A stretch of DNA of 64,000 bases from Gammaproteobacteria bacterium RIFOXYD12_FULL_61_37 (GTDB taxonomy: Bacteria; Pseudomonadota; Gammaproteobacteria; Chromatiales; Chromatiaceae): positions 187,978-251,977 of the forward strand of contig MGZB01000055.1 in the NCBI GenBank assembly GCA_001801995.1. The letters are read 5' to 3'. A program made the position numbers and the translations under genes. Positions 16,902 to 27,449 of the stretch are shown piece by piece (position 1 is the stretch's first letter; each line of letters starts with the position of its first letter). The notes beneath the pieces were generated by a model. The model had not been told where the DNA came from. It saw only the letters and a program-made list of their open reading frames with translations, and ran no database searches.

Positions 16902-17930
16902 ATGGAAAAAATCCTTAGTAAGGAAAAACTCAGGGAGTGGGTCGGCAAGCTCGACGGCTGCGAGGTGCATGCACCTGCGTTCGCCGATTCGGTCTGGAAT
17001 TACGCCCCGGTTCAGACCGGCGGCGACATCGACCTGTCCCATACCAATACCGTAGGCTCCGTCAAGGCCTTTGCCTTTCCGCAGCGCGAGGTCTTCTTCC
17101 GCTTTGAGCAGGCCAAGGGCGGCGCCCCGGTGCTGACCGCGACTGTGCCCGAACCCCGTCCGACGGTGGTGTTCGGCGTACGTCCCTGCGATGGCCGGGG
17201 CATGCCGCGCAACGACAAGGTGTTCAGCGCCGAGTTCAAGGACCCCTACTACTGGGCGCGGCGGGAGAAGCTGACCCTGGTCGGCCTGGCCTGCAACGAA
17301 CCCCACTCCCCCAACTGCTTCTGTCAGTCGGTGGGCGGTTCCCCCCACTCCGAGGAGGGGCTGGATGTCCTGATGACGGATCTGGGCGACCGCTACCACG
17401 TCAAGGCGATCACCCCCAAGGGTGCGGAGGCCATGGAGCGCGCTGGCGACGCCTTCAACGAAGCGGGCGCCGCTGATCAGGCCGAGGTCGAGCGGGTCCA
17501 CGCCGAGTCGCGCCAGCAGCCGCAACGCCCGATCGGCGATCTTGCCGCCATCCCCGAAGCCATCAAGCAGAATTTCGACTCGCCGGTCTGGGCGGAGATG
17601 GCGCAACACTGCATCGGCTGCGGCATCTGCACCTTCCTCTGCCCGACCTGCCACTGCTTCGACATCAACGATGAGGCGACCGGCGCCAATAAGGGCGAGC
17701 GGGTGCGGACCTGGGACAACTGTCAGTTCCCGGATTTCACCATGCATACCTCGGGGCACAATCCCCGCCACGACTTGGGTGCGCGCCTGCGCCAGCGGGT
17801 CAGCCACAAGTTTCTCTATTTCGTCGAGAACCACAAGACCCAGCAATGCACAGGCTGCGGCCGCTGCATTTCGGAGTGTCCGGTCGGGATCGACATTGTC
17901 GCGGTCTTGGAGAGGGTGGGGCAGTCATGA
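16902..17930 (+). CDS. FlxB/AsrA-like [4Fe-4S] electron-transfer subunit
   Basis: The 342-residue product matches the layout of the anaerobic sulfite reductase subunit A/FlxB family. The N-terminal domain contains VVFGVRPCDGRGM and LVGLACNEPHSPNCFCQSVGG, and the C-terminal domain has two cubane motifs (CIGCGICTFLCPTCHCFD and CTGCGRCISECPVGID). It lies 8 nt after the previous gene and overlaps flxA by ATGA. No sulfite reductase catalytic subunit is nearby, so a role in the Flx-Hdr NADH module is preferred over sulfite reduction. Confidence 0.78.
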   Translation: MEKILSKEKLREWVGKLDGCEVHAPAFADSVWNYAPVQTGGDIDLSHTNTVGSVKAFAFPQREVFFRFEQAKGGAPVLTATVPEPRPTVVFGVRPCDGRGMPRNDKVFSAEFKDPYYWARREKLTLVGLACNEPHSPNCFCQSVGGSPHSEEGLDVLMTDLGDRYHVKAITPKGAEAMERAGDAFNEAGAADQAEVERVHAESRQQPQRPIGDLAAIPEAIKQNFDSPVWAEMAQHCIGCGICTFLCPTCHCFDINDEATGANKGERVRTWDNCQFPDFTMHTSGHNPRHDLGARLRQRVSHKFLYFVENHKTQQCTGCGRCISECPVGIDIVAVLERVGQS

Positions 17931-18751
17931 TGGACAACATTTATCTCCCCCAAGTGGGGCGTATCGCCGGTATCGAGGAGGAGACCCAGGGTGCCAGGGC
18001 GATCAAGACCTTCAAGGTCGAGTTCCCCAACGGCGATGGTTTCGAACATGCCTGCGGCCAGTGCGCCATGCTGTCGATCTTCGGCCGTGGCGAGTCGATG
18101 ATTTCCATCGCCTCCTCGCCTCTGGTCAAGGATTACAAACAATTCAGCATCATGAAGATGGGGCGGGTCACTACCGCCTTCCACGATGCCCAGGTCGGTG
18201 ACCTGATCGGCATCCGCGGCCCCTACGGCAACCACTTTCCCATGGCCGACTGGAAGGGCAAGGATCTGGTCTTCATCGGTGGCGGCGTAGGCCTGGCGCC
18301 CATCTGGCCGGTCATCCAGACGGCGGTCGCTCAGTCCAGCCACTACGGCAAGATTACCGTCTTCTACGGTGCCCGCACCTCGCGCGACATCATGTACAAG
18401 GCCGACTTCGAGCGGCTCAGGGGACTGGCCGATGTGCAGCTCTCGGTCGATGCCCCGGAACAGGGGTGGCAGGGTTACACCGGCTTCGTCCCTGCCAATT
18501 TGATGGATAAGGCTCCGTCGCCCGACAACGCCATCGCCATCACCTGTGGCCCGCCGATCATGATCAAGTTCGTGATCCAGAATCTGCAAAAGCTGGGTTT
18601 CGCCGACGAACAGATCTACACCACCATCGAAAACAAGATGAAGTGCGGCATCGGCAAGTGCGGGCGCTGCAATGTCGGCAAGGATTACGTCTGCGTCAAG
18701 GGTCCCGTCTATTCCTGGGCCGAGCTGAAGACCCTGCCACAGGAATACTGA
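17927..18751 (+). CDS. FlxA-like NAD(P)H-binding flavoprotein (ferredoxin-NADP reductase family)
   Basis: The 274-residue protein is of the PyrK/AsrB/FlxA type. It has an FAD-binding beta-barrel (ESMISIASSP), an NAD(P)-binding domain (VFIGGGVGLAPIWPV, FYGARTSRDIMY, ITCGPPIMIKFV) and a C-terminal four-cysteine cluster site (KCGIGKCGRCNVGKDYVCVKG). It would oxidise NADH and deliver electrons through the FlxB, FlxC and FlxD-like proteins to HdrA. It starts in an ATGA overlap with the previous gene and is the last gene before a strong terminator hairpin, so it closes the operon that begins at 5981. Confidence 0.85.
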   Translation: MMDNIYLPQVGRIAGIEEETQGARAIKTFKVEFPNGDGFEHACGQCAMLSIFGRGESMISIASSPLVKDYKQFSIMKMGRVTTAFHDAQVGDLIGIRGPYGNHFPMADWKGKDLVFIGGGVGLAPIWPVIQTAVAQSSHYGKITVFYGARTSRDIMYKADFERLRGLADVQLSVDAPEQGWQGYTGFVPANLMDKAPSPDNAIAITCGPPIMIKFVIQNLQKLGFADEQIYTTIENKMKCGIGKCGRCNVGKDYVCVKGPVYSWAELKTLPQEY

Positions 18752-18771
18752 CCCGCAAGGTTCAGTTTGTC

Positions 18772-18819
18772 CGCCACGAAGAAGCGGGGAGTTCGTCAGG
18801 GCTCCCCGCTTTTGTGGCG
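18772..18819 (+). terminator. Terminator after the flx genes
   Basis: A long hairpin: AAGCGGGGAG pairs with CTCCCCGCTTTT, and the stem extends with CGCCAC/GTGGCG. It lies between flxA and aclB and ends the 5981-18751 operon. The T run lies inside the stem rather than after it, so efficiency is uncertain. Confidence 0.7.
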
Positions 18820-18864
18820 ACAGCATCGTTTTGAATCCATTCAAGTGTTAAGGGGATAGGTGTA

Positions 18865-20139
18865 ATGAATATCACTGGATTGCGCCACGGCGCGAAACTC
18901 CTGGATCTGGTCGGGTTTCCCCGGTCCGAGGTATTGGGACCGGAGGCGAGCGATCAGGAAATCAAGTCTCTCATCGACCGTTGCGGTTCCGTCTTCATCA
19001 AGCCCATCTTCAAGGGCGGGGTGGGCAAGAAGGGCAAGTCCGGTCTGTTGGGCCGCGCCAGCGATCTAGCGGCGGCCATGAAGGAGAAGGAACGGCTTTA
19101 CTTCGCCGAGCACTTCCACAACAACACCATGGCCAAGGCAGAGGGCGTGACCTTCGAGGGCGCTGTCCCCGCCGAGTTCGAGATCTATTTCTCACTCACC
19201 GACAGTACCGAATTCCGCGCCCCGACCATTACCATCACCCACCACGGCGGCATGGACATCGAAGAGCTGCCGCCCACGATGATCGCCCGCATCCCCTTCG
19301 ACCCGCTCACCGGTCTGAAGGGCTTCGTCATTTCCAATGCCCTGAAGAGCATCAATGCCCCCGCCGAGCTGATCAGTCCTCTGGTCCAGCACCTGCCCAA
19401 GCTGTGGGACCTGTTCCACCAGTACGGCATGACCACCCTGGAGCTGAACCCGATCCGCATGAAGTCCGACGGCAAGGGCCGCCTGACCCCCGTGGCCTGT
19501 GACTTCAAGTGCTCCTTCGACGGCGATGATCCCAATGTGGACCGCCTCGGTCTGCCGGATGACCTGGATACCTCCAGCTACTCCAACTTCGAACAGGAAG
19601 TGAACTCCCTGCGCACCTACCAGGGCCAGTCTGATGTCTTCGTCATCAACGAGACCGGCACCATCACCGCCATGACCTTCGGCGGCGGTGCCAACGCCCT
19701 GGTAACCGAGCTGCTGGGCGATGCGGCCACCATCTCCTCTGACTTCGGCGGCAACCCGCCCTACGCCAAGATGCACGACATCAGCCGCATCGTTTACAAA
19801 TACTGGCTGAACCAGTCCAACGTGCTTTTCATCATCGGCGGCAAGGCCAACAACACCGACATCTTCGAGACCTTCCGCGCCATGGCCGATGCCTTGCGCG
19901 ACCACTTCAACGCCTACGGCGCCCAGCCCCTCTACGTGGTGGTGGGACGCGGCGGCCCCAACCTGATTCGCGGCATGTCCTACATGAAGGACACCCTGGA
20001 CGCCCTGGGTCTGCCCTACCAAATGTTCGGCTTCGACTCTGCCATGAGCGAGGTAGTCAACTACGCCCAGGCAGCTGATGACTGGATGAAGAACGGCGGG
20101 CGCGAGATCGTGGCAAAGAGGATGGGAATTCAGGCCTGA
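18865..20139 (+). CDS. aclB: ATP-citrate lyase small (ATP-grasp, citrate-binding) subunit
   Basis: The 424-residue protein corresponds to the N-terminal third of eukaryotic ATP-citrate lyase: an ATP-grasp domain (VFIKPIFKGGVGKKGKSG) and a succinyl-CoA-synthetase beta-like citrate/ADP-binding domain (NETGTITAMTFGGGANAL, DFGGNPPYAKMHDISRIV). With AclA it cleaves citrate to acetyl-CoA and oxaloacetate at the cost of ATP, the diagnostic step of the rTCA cycle. A Shine-Dalgarno sequence AAGGGGATAGG precedes the ATG. aclA follows after 91 nt. The sequence reads unlike Chlorobium AclB in places, consistent with the divergent ATP-citrate lyase form of gammaproteobacterial sulfur oxidisers and tubeworm symbionts; that subtype call is from memory. 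Confidence 0.85.
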   Translation: MNITGLRHGAKLLDLVGFPRSEVLGPEASDQEIKSLIDRCGSVFIKPIFKGGVGKKGKSGLLGRASDLAAAMKEKERLYFAEHFHNNTMAKAEGVTFEGAVPAEFEIYFSLTDSTEFRAPTITITHHGGMDIEELPPTMIARIPFDPLTGLKGFVISNALKSINAPAELISPLVQHLPKLWDLFHQYGMTTLELNPIRMKSDGKGRLTPVACDFKCSFDGDDPNVDRLGLPDDLDTSSYSNFEQEVNSLRTYQGQSDVFVINETGTITAMTFGGGANALVTELLGDAATISSDFGGNPPYAKMHDISRIVYKYWLNQSNVLFIIGGKANNTDIFETFRAMADALRDHFNAYGAQPLYVVVGRGGPNLIRGMSYMKDTLDALGLPYQMFGFDSAMSEVVNYAQAADDWMKNGGREIVAKRMGIQA

Positions 20140-20230
20140 GGCTGGAGGCTTGAGACCTAAAGCCTAATTCCCTAACCCAAATTTTTTCTACGCAGCCGAC
20201 AGCGGGCTGTGCCAGAACGAGGAAACAATC

Positions 20231-22969
20231 ATGCATCCACAAGGCGTAGCAGCTTTCCCCCACTACTTCGTGGGCGTCAACTCCCTGGCCGAGCTGGCCA
20301 CCAAGGAGGACCGGGTCTGTGTCCTCAACATCACCGGCGGCGAGAGCCGGACCGTCACCCCGGTCAGCCATATCTACTCCGGCGGCAATATCGTCTGCGG
20401 CACCTCCCCCGGCCGTTCCGGATCGATGGTCAAGACCTCCGCCGGCGATATCCCCGTCTTCGATAACATGGCGGAGGCGGTCAACGCCGGCCTGAAATTC
20501 AATGTGGTGGTGGTCTATCTGCCCCCCTCCGGTGTCCGCGATGGGGTCATCGAAGCGGTGCGGGTCAATCCCAACCTGAAGAAGATCGTCATCCTCACCG
20601 AGAAGGTGCCGGTCCGCGATGCGCGCATCATCCGCGCCGTCGGCCAGATGCACGGCATCGACATCCTTGGCCCCAACTGCCTCGGGGTCGCCGACGCCCA
20701 CAACCATGTCCGCATCGGCGGCGCCCTGGGCGGCAGCGCGCCTGAAGAGTCGCTGATACCCGGTTCCGTGGCCATCTACTCCAACTCCGGCAACTTCACC
20801 ACCACCATCGCTGTTTATCTGGCGACGGCGGGTTGGGGTACCACCGTTTCGCTCTCCTCCGGTAAGGATGTCTACATCCAGTACGCCGCGCCGGAATGGA
20901 CCCATGCCTTCCACAACGATGACCGCTCCAAGGCCGCCGTCATGTACATCGAGCCGGGTGGCTACTATGAGCGTGAGCTGAAGTTCGAAAAGCCCGTGAT
21001 TGCCTGCGTGGTGGGCCGCTGGAAGGCCAAGCTGACCAAGGCCTGCGGTCACGCGGGTGCCATCGCCGGTTCCGGCGACAACGCCCTGGCCAAGGAAGAG
21101 TGGTTCATGGAGAAGTTCGGGGTCGATGCCCTCTTCACCCCGGACAATCCCGTCTGCTCCGGAAAGGGCGCGGTGGTCACCAACATCTCCCATATCCCCC
21201 TTGCCATGACCGCCGTGATGGCGAAGCACGGCGCCAAGCCGGACTTCGCGCCGGTCGGCGACCTTTCTCTGAAATGCTGGTTCAGCAACACTCAGGGCCT
21301 GGACCTGCCGGCCCACCTGACCCCGCCCGTGGTGCAGGCCCTGGCCCCCTATGACGATCAGATCGCCGCCCTGGGCGAGCAGGTGGGCGTGGTCTTCCCG
21401 CGCCAGACCATGAAGGATGCCTCCGGCGCCTCCATGATGGACTCCAAGACCCAGGTGACCCGCATCCACGGCGTCTCTGTGCTGGATTCCTCCACCCATA
21501 CCTTCGAGGAAAATCTGGTCCAGAGCCTGATCCGCGAATACCCGGACGCCAACGGCTCGGCACTGGCCAACATCGCCCTGAATGCCTTCGTCAATCAGGC
21601 GGGCAAGGTCGGCCTGGCGGCGGCGGATGCCGCGCGCGGGGCGGGCAACAGCCCCAATACCTCGCTGGCCGCCGCCGTGGCCATGATCGGCCCGAAGGAT
21701 GTCGCCAAGTCCCGCGACGTGGCCACCGCCCTGGTCGCGCTCTTCAAGAAGAGCGGGCTTGCCGATCCCGGCCAGGCGTTCGACTTCTCCGCCCAGCTTG
21801 CTGCTGCCGATCCGGCGATGTTCGTGACCCCGATGAATGCCCGCAAGTGCTGCGAGCTGTCGGCCTCGCGCTGTGACGCGATGATCGAGGCCGTCGGCGC
21901 CCGGTCCGCCAAGTCCGTCTTCATCGACTTCGTCCAGGCCCTGGCCGCGAAGCAGGGCGGGCGCGTGAACTGCGCGGTGCTCCTGGCCGCCATCACCACC
22001 CACCTCGCCTGGAAGCCGCTGATGCGGAAGCGCATCAGCGCCATGACGGTGACCAACCTGCCCTGGCACTTCCGCATCTTCTCCACCCTGATCGGTTCCG
22101 CCGCCAGCAGTGCCCAGCAGGTCACCGACCGCTTCTGCGGCGTGGAGAACGCCGAGCTGATGCGGGGCTGGAGCTTCACCGAGACGGCGCACCTGGCGCT
22201 GCTGGGCAACCGCCCCGACGCCGAGGCGCTCTATGCCTTCTCCGTGCTGCTGGGTCTGATCATCTCCAACGGCCCCGGCACCATCTCCGCCCAGGGCGCC
22301 AAGGGCGCGGTTTCGGCCGACGGTCCCGAGTCCCCGGAGCGCGTGCAGGTCAACAAGGGCTACATCGGCTTCCTGACCCACACCGGCTATGCCCACGGCG
22401 GCAACGGCTTCGAGGCCATCGCCTTCCTGCTGGACCGCTTCCGCAGCTCCGGCCTGAAGGACCCCGGTAGCGCCGGCCACGGCCTGGACCTGGCTGCCAT
22501 GGCGACCGGCTACGCCAAGGAGTACAAGGGCTACAAGTCCAAGGCCAAGGCCGAGGGCAACATCTCCTACGACAAGATCCCTTGCGTCAATCACCCGGTC
22601 TTCAAGGACAAGGACGTGAACTACGACCCCCGCGAGGTCTTCGTCAACGAGTTGTTCAAGAAGCGCGGCGCCTACAACGTCTTCCACGAGTTCTATCACC
22701 AGTTGGTGCTGGCCCTCCACAAGACCGGCGTCAGCAAGAACGTCTATTGCGTCAACGTGGATGCGGTGATCGCGGTGATCCTGCTCAAGATGCTGTGGCA
22801 GCCCTACGCGGACGGCAAGATCAGCGACGAGACCATGGAAGCGGCGGCGTTCACCACCTTCCTGTTCGGCCGCATGATCGGTTCCGCCGCCGAGATCGAC
22901 GACCACACCAACCGTGGCCGCAACATGGATACGCGCACGGCGGCGTCCGCTTGCTCCTATGTCTCTTGA
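20231..22969 (+). CDS. aclA: ATP-citrate lyase large subunit (extended)
   Basis: The protein is 912 residues, about 300 longer than the roughly 610-residue AclA of Chlorobium. The N-terminal part is a CoA-binding/succinyl-CoA-synthetase alpha-like domain (GPNCLGVADA, SNSGNFTTTIAVYLA) with the catalytic phosphohistidine in CGHAGAIAGSG. The C-terminal third is a citrate synthase-like lyase domain (NGPGTISAQGAKGA, HTGYAHGGNGFEAI, DDHTNRGRNM). The extra length lies mainly in the middle (about residues 330-600), in a region poorly matched to the classical enzyme. A GAGG ribosome-binding site lies 7 nt before ATG 20231. It pairs with aclB just upstream. Confidence 0.85.
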   Translation: MHPQGVAAFPHYFVGVNSLAELATKEDRVCVLNITGGESRTVTPVSHIYSGGNIVCGTSPGRSGSMVKTSAGDIPVFDNMAEAVNAGLKFNVVVVYLPPSGVRDGVIEAVRVNPNLKKIVILTEKVPVRDARIIRAVGQMHGIDILGPNCLGVADAHNHVRIGGALGGSAPEESLIPGSVAIYSNSGNFTTTIAVYLATAGWGTTVSLSSGKDVYIQYAAPEWTHAFHNDDRSKAAVMYIEPGGYYERELKFEKPVIACVVGRWKAKLTKACGHAGAIAGSGDNALAKEEWFMEKFGVDALFTPDNPVCSGKGAVVTNISHIPLAMTAVMAKHGAKPDFAPVGDLSLKCWFSNTQGLDLPAHLTPPVVQALAPYDDQIAALGEQVGVVFPRQTMKDASGASMMDSKTQVTRIHGVSVLDSSTHTFEENLVQSLIREYPDANGSALANIALNAFVNQAGKVGLAAADAARGAGNSPNTSLAAAVAMIGPKDVAKSRDVATALVALFKKSGLADPGQAFDFSAQLAAADPAMFVTPMNARKCCELSASRCDAMIEAVGARSAKSVFIDFVQALAAKQGGRVNCAVLLAAITTHLAWKPLMRKRISAMTVTNLPWHFRIFSTLIGSAASSAQQVTDRFCGVENAELMRGWSFTETAHLALLGNRPDAEALYAFSVLLGLIISNGPGTISAQGAKGAVSADGPESPERVQVNKGYIGFLTHTGYAHGGNGFEAIAFLLDRFRSSGLKDPGSAGHGLDLAAMATGYAKEYKGYKSKAKAEGNISYDKIPCVNHPVFKDKDVNYDPREVFVNELFKKRGAYNVFHEFYHQLVLALHKTGVSKNVYCVNVDAVIAVILLKMLWQPYADGKISDETMEAAAFTTFLFGRMIGSAAEIDDHTNRGRNMDTRTAASACSYVS

Positions 22970-25481
<2,512 letters not shown>

Positions 25482-25558
25482 TAGGGATCAGTCTCCTTAA
25501 TCCCCTCCCCCCGCCGGGGGAAGGATAGGGGAGAGGGGGAGGGTAGAACCTCCCAGCC

Positions 25559-25595
25559 AAACGCCGATGACCGGGAAATCCGTCATCGGCGTTTT
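25559..25595 (+). terminator. Rho-independent terminator after icd
   Basis: A 13-bp perfect stem (AAACGCCGATGAC paired with GTCATCGGCGTTT) with a 10-nt loop and a short T run. It separates icd from mutL. Confidence 0.85.
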
Positions 25596-25622
25596 GCTGT
25601 CCGGGCGGGTAAACTGTGCTGC

Positions 25623-27395
25623 ATGAGCATCAAACGACTCCCCGATCATCTCGTCAACCAGATTGCCGCCGGCGAGGTGGTGGAGCGCCCGGCCTCGGTG
25701 GTCAAGGAGCTGGTGGAGAACAGCCTGGACGCGGGGGCCGGGCGCATCGACATCGCCATCGAGCAGGGCGGGGTGCGGCTGATCCGGGTCCAGGACGAGG
25801 GTTGCGGCATCGACAGGGAGGAACTGGCCCTGGCCCTGGCCCGCCATGCCACCAGCAAGATCGCCTCGTTGGACGATCTGGAGGGGGTGCGCAGCATGGG
25901 CTTTCGCGGCGAGGCCTTGCCCAGTATCGCTTCGGTGTCGCGTCTGACCCTGACCTCCCATGCGGCGGGCGCGGGGCATGCCTGGCAGGTGGCCGAGGGG
26001 GAGGCCGAGCCGCGTCCCGCCGCCTTGCCCGCCGGAACTCTGATCGAGGTGCGCGACCTTTTCTACAATACCCCGGCCCGGCGCAAGTTTCTCAAGGCGG
26101 AGAAAACGGAGTTCGCCCATATCGAGACCCTGGTCAAGCGGCTGGCCCTGGCCCGTTTCGACGTGCGCTTCCGCCTTCAGCACAACGGCCGCGAGGTCTT
26201 CGCCCTGGCGGTGGCCGAGCGGCCTGAGGAGCAGGCCCGCCGCCTCGCCCTGCTGCTGGGCGAGGAGTTCGTTCAATCGGCCCTGGCCTTCGAACAGGCG
26301 GCGGCGGGGCTGCGCCTCTACGGCTGGCTCGGCCTGCCGGCCTTTTCCCGCAGTCAGCCCGACATGCAGTATTTCTACGTCAACGGCCGCATGGTGCGCG
26401 ACAAACTGGTGACCCACGCGGTGCGCCAGGCCTATCAGGATGTCCTCTATCAGGGCCGCCACCCGGCCTACGTGGTCTTTCTGGAGATCGACCCGGCCCA
26501 GGTGGATGTGAACGTCCACCCGACCAAGCACGAGGTGCGGTTCCGCGAGTCGCGCCTGGTCCATGACTTTCTCTTCCGGTCCCTGCACCAAGTCATCGCC
26601 GGGGCCGGCCCCGGCGGCGAAGCCCCTTCGACCCGGCCCGTGCCTCCGTCCTCGTATAGCCAGCCGCCCAGGGCCGAAACCCTAGCGCCTTACCCGCGTC
26701 AGACCGCCATGCCCCTGCGGGTGGCCGAGGGCCGCGCCGCCTATGCCCTGGCCTTCGAGGCGCAACGGCCTGTCCCTGGACCTGATGCCACCGATTCCAC
26801 CGAGGAGGCCGCGCCCCCGCTCGGCTTCGCCCTGGCCCAGCTCCACGGCGTCTACATCCTGGCCCAGGGCCGGGAGGGGTTGATCCTGGTGGATATGCAC
26901 GCTGCCCACGAGCGCATCACCTACGAGCGACTCAAGGCCCACCAGGCGGCGGGGCGCATCCCCAGCCAGCCCCTGCTGGTGCCGGAACGGGTCAAGGTCA
27001 GCACAGTGGAGGCGGAACTCTGCGAGGAGTCGGCGGCCTCCTTCGAGGCCCTGGGGCTCCAGATCGACCGGCTTGATCAGGAGACCCTGGTGGTGCGCGC
27101 CATCCCCGCCATCCTGCGCGGGGCCGACGCCGCAGGGCTGGTCCGCGACCTGCTGGCCGATCTGCGCGCCCATGGTTCCAGCCGCCGCCTGCACGAGGAG
27201 ATCAACCGGGTCCTGGCGACCATGGCCTGTCACGGTTCGGTGCGCGCCAACCGCGCCCTGGGCCGGGAGGAGATGAACGCCCTGTTGCGGGAGCTGGAAC
27301 GGACCGAGCGCGGCGGCCAGTGCAACCACGGCCGTCCGACTTGGGCGCGGCTGGATATGAAGGATCTCGACGCCCTTTTCAAGCGGGGGCGGTAG
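25623..27395 (+). CDS. mutL: DNA mismatch repair protein MutL
   Basis: The 590-residue MutL has the N-terminal GHKL ATPase motifs ([34 protein letters not shown]), a variable Pro-rich linker at about residues 330-400, and a C-terminal dimerisation domain ([20 protein letters not shown], ending [19 protein letters not shown]). There is no endonuclease DQHA..E motif, as usual for gammaproteobacteria that use MutH. In most gammaproteobacteria miaA follows directly; here miaA is 16 kb away, beyond the CRISPR-Cas locus. Confidence 0.95.
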   Translation: MSIKRLPDHLVNQIAAGEVVERPASVVKELVENSLDAGAGRIDIAIEQGGVRLIRVQDEGCGIDREELALALARHATSKIASLDDLEGVRSMGFRGEALPSIASVSRLTLTSHAAGAGHAWQVAEGEAEPRPAALPAGTLIEVRDLFYNTPARRKFLKAEKTEFAHIETLVKRLALARFDVRFRLQHNGREVFALAVAERPEEQARRLALLLGEEFVQSALAFEQAAAGLRLYGWLGLPAFSRSQPDMQYFYVNGRMVRDKLVTHAVRQAYQDVLYQGRHPAYVVFLEIDPAQVDVNVHPTKHEVRFRESRLVHDFLFRSLHQVIAGAGPGGEAPSTRPVPPSSYSQPPRAETLAPYPRQTAMPLRVAEGRAAYALAFEAQRPVPGPDATDSTEEAAPPLGFALAQLHGVYILAQGREGLILVDMHAAHERITYERLKAHQAAGRIPSQPLLVPERVKVSTVEAELCEESAASFEALGLQIDRLDQETLVVRAIPAILRGADAAGLVRDLLADLRAHGSSRRLHEEINRVLATMACHGSVRANRALGREEMNALLRELERTERGGQCNHGRPTWARLDMKDLDALFKRGR

Positions 27396-27398
27396 GAA

Positions 27399-27418
27399 TG
27401 TTGGGTTACGGCGCGCGT
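27399..27418. repeat. Left arm of inverted repeat bordering the CRISPR-Cas island
   Basis: GTTGGGTTACGGCGCGC starts just after the mutL stop. Its inverse, GCGCGCCTAACCCAAC, lies at 43726-43746 just before miaA, and the pair matches the arms of the repeat at 23007-23068. There is one 1-nt indel between the arms. Confidence 0.6.
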
Positions 27419-27449
27419 CAACTATAGCGGACCAGGCGGTTTGAGATGT

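Noticed and set aside
15859-17930. Possible anaerobic sulfite reductase (AsrAB) genes.
   Set aside because: AsrA/AsrB-like subunits are present but no AsrC catalytic subunit, while MvhD and HdrA genes adjoin, so an Flx-type NADH module fits better.
20057-22906. A 949-residue minus-strand ORF.
   Set aside because: Antisense shadow of aclA; high GC keeps the frame open. The composition is His/Gly/Asp-rich with no domain.
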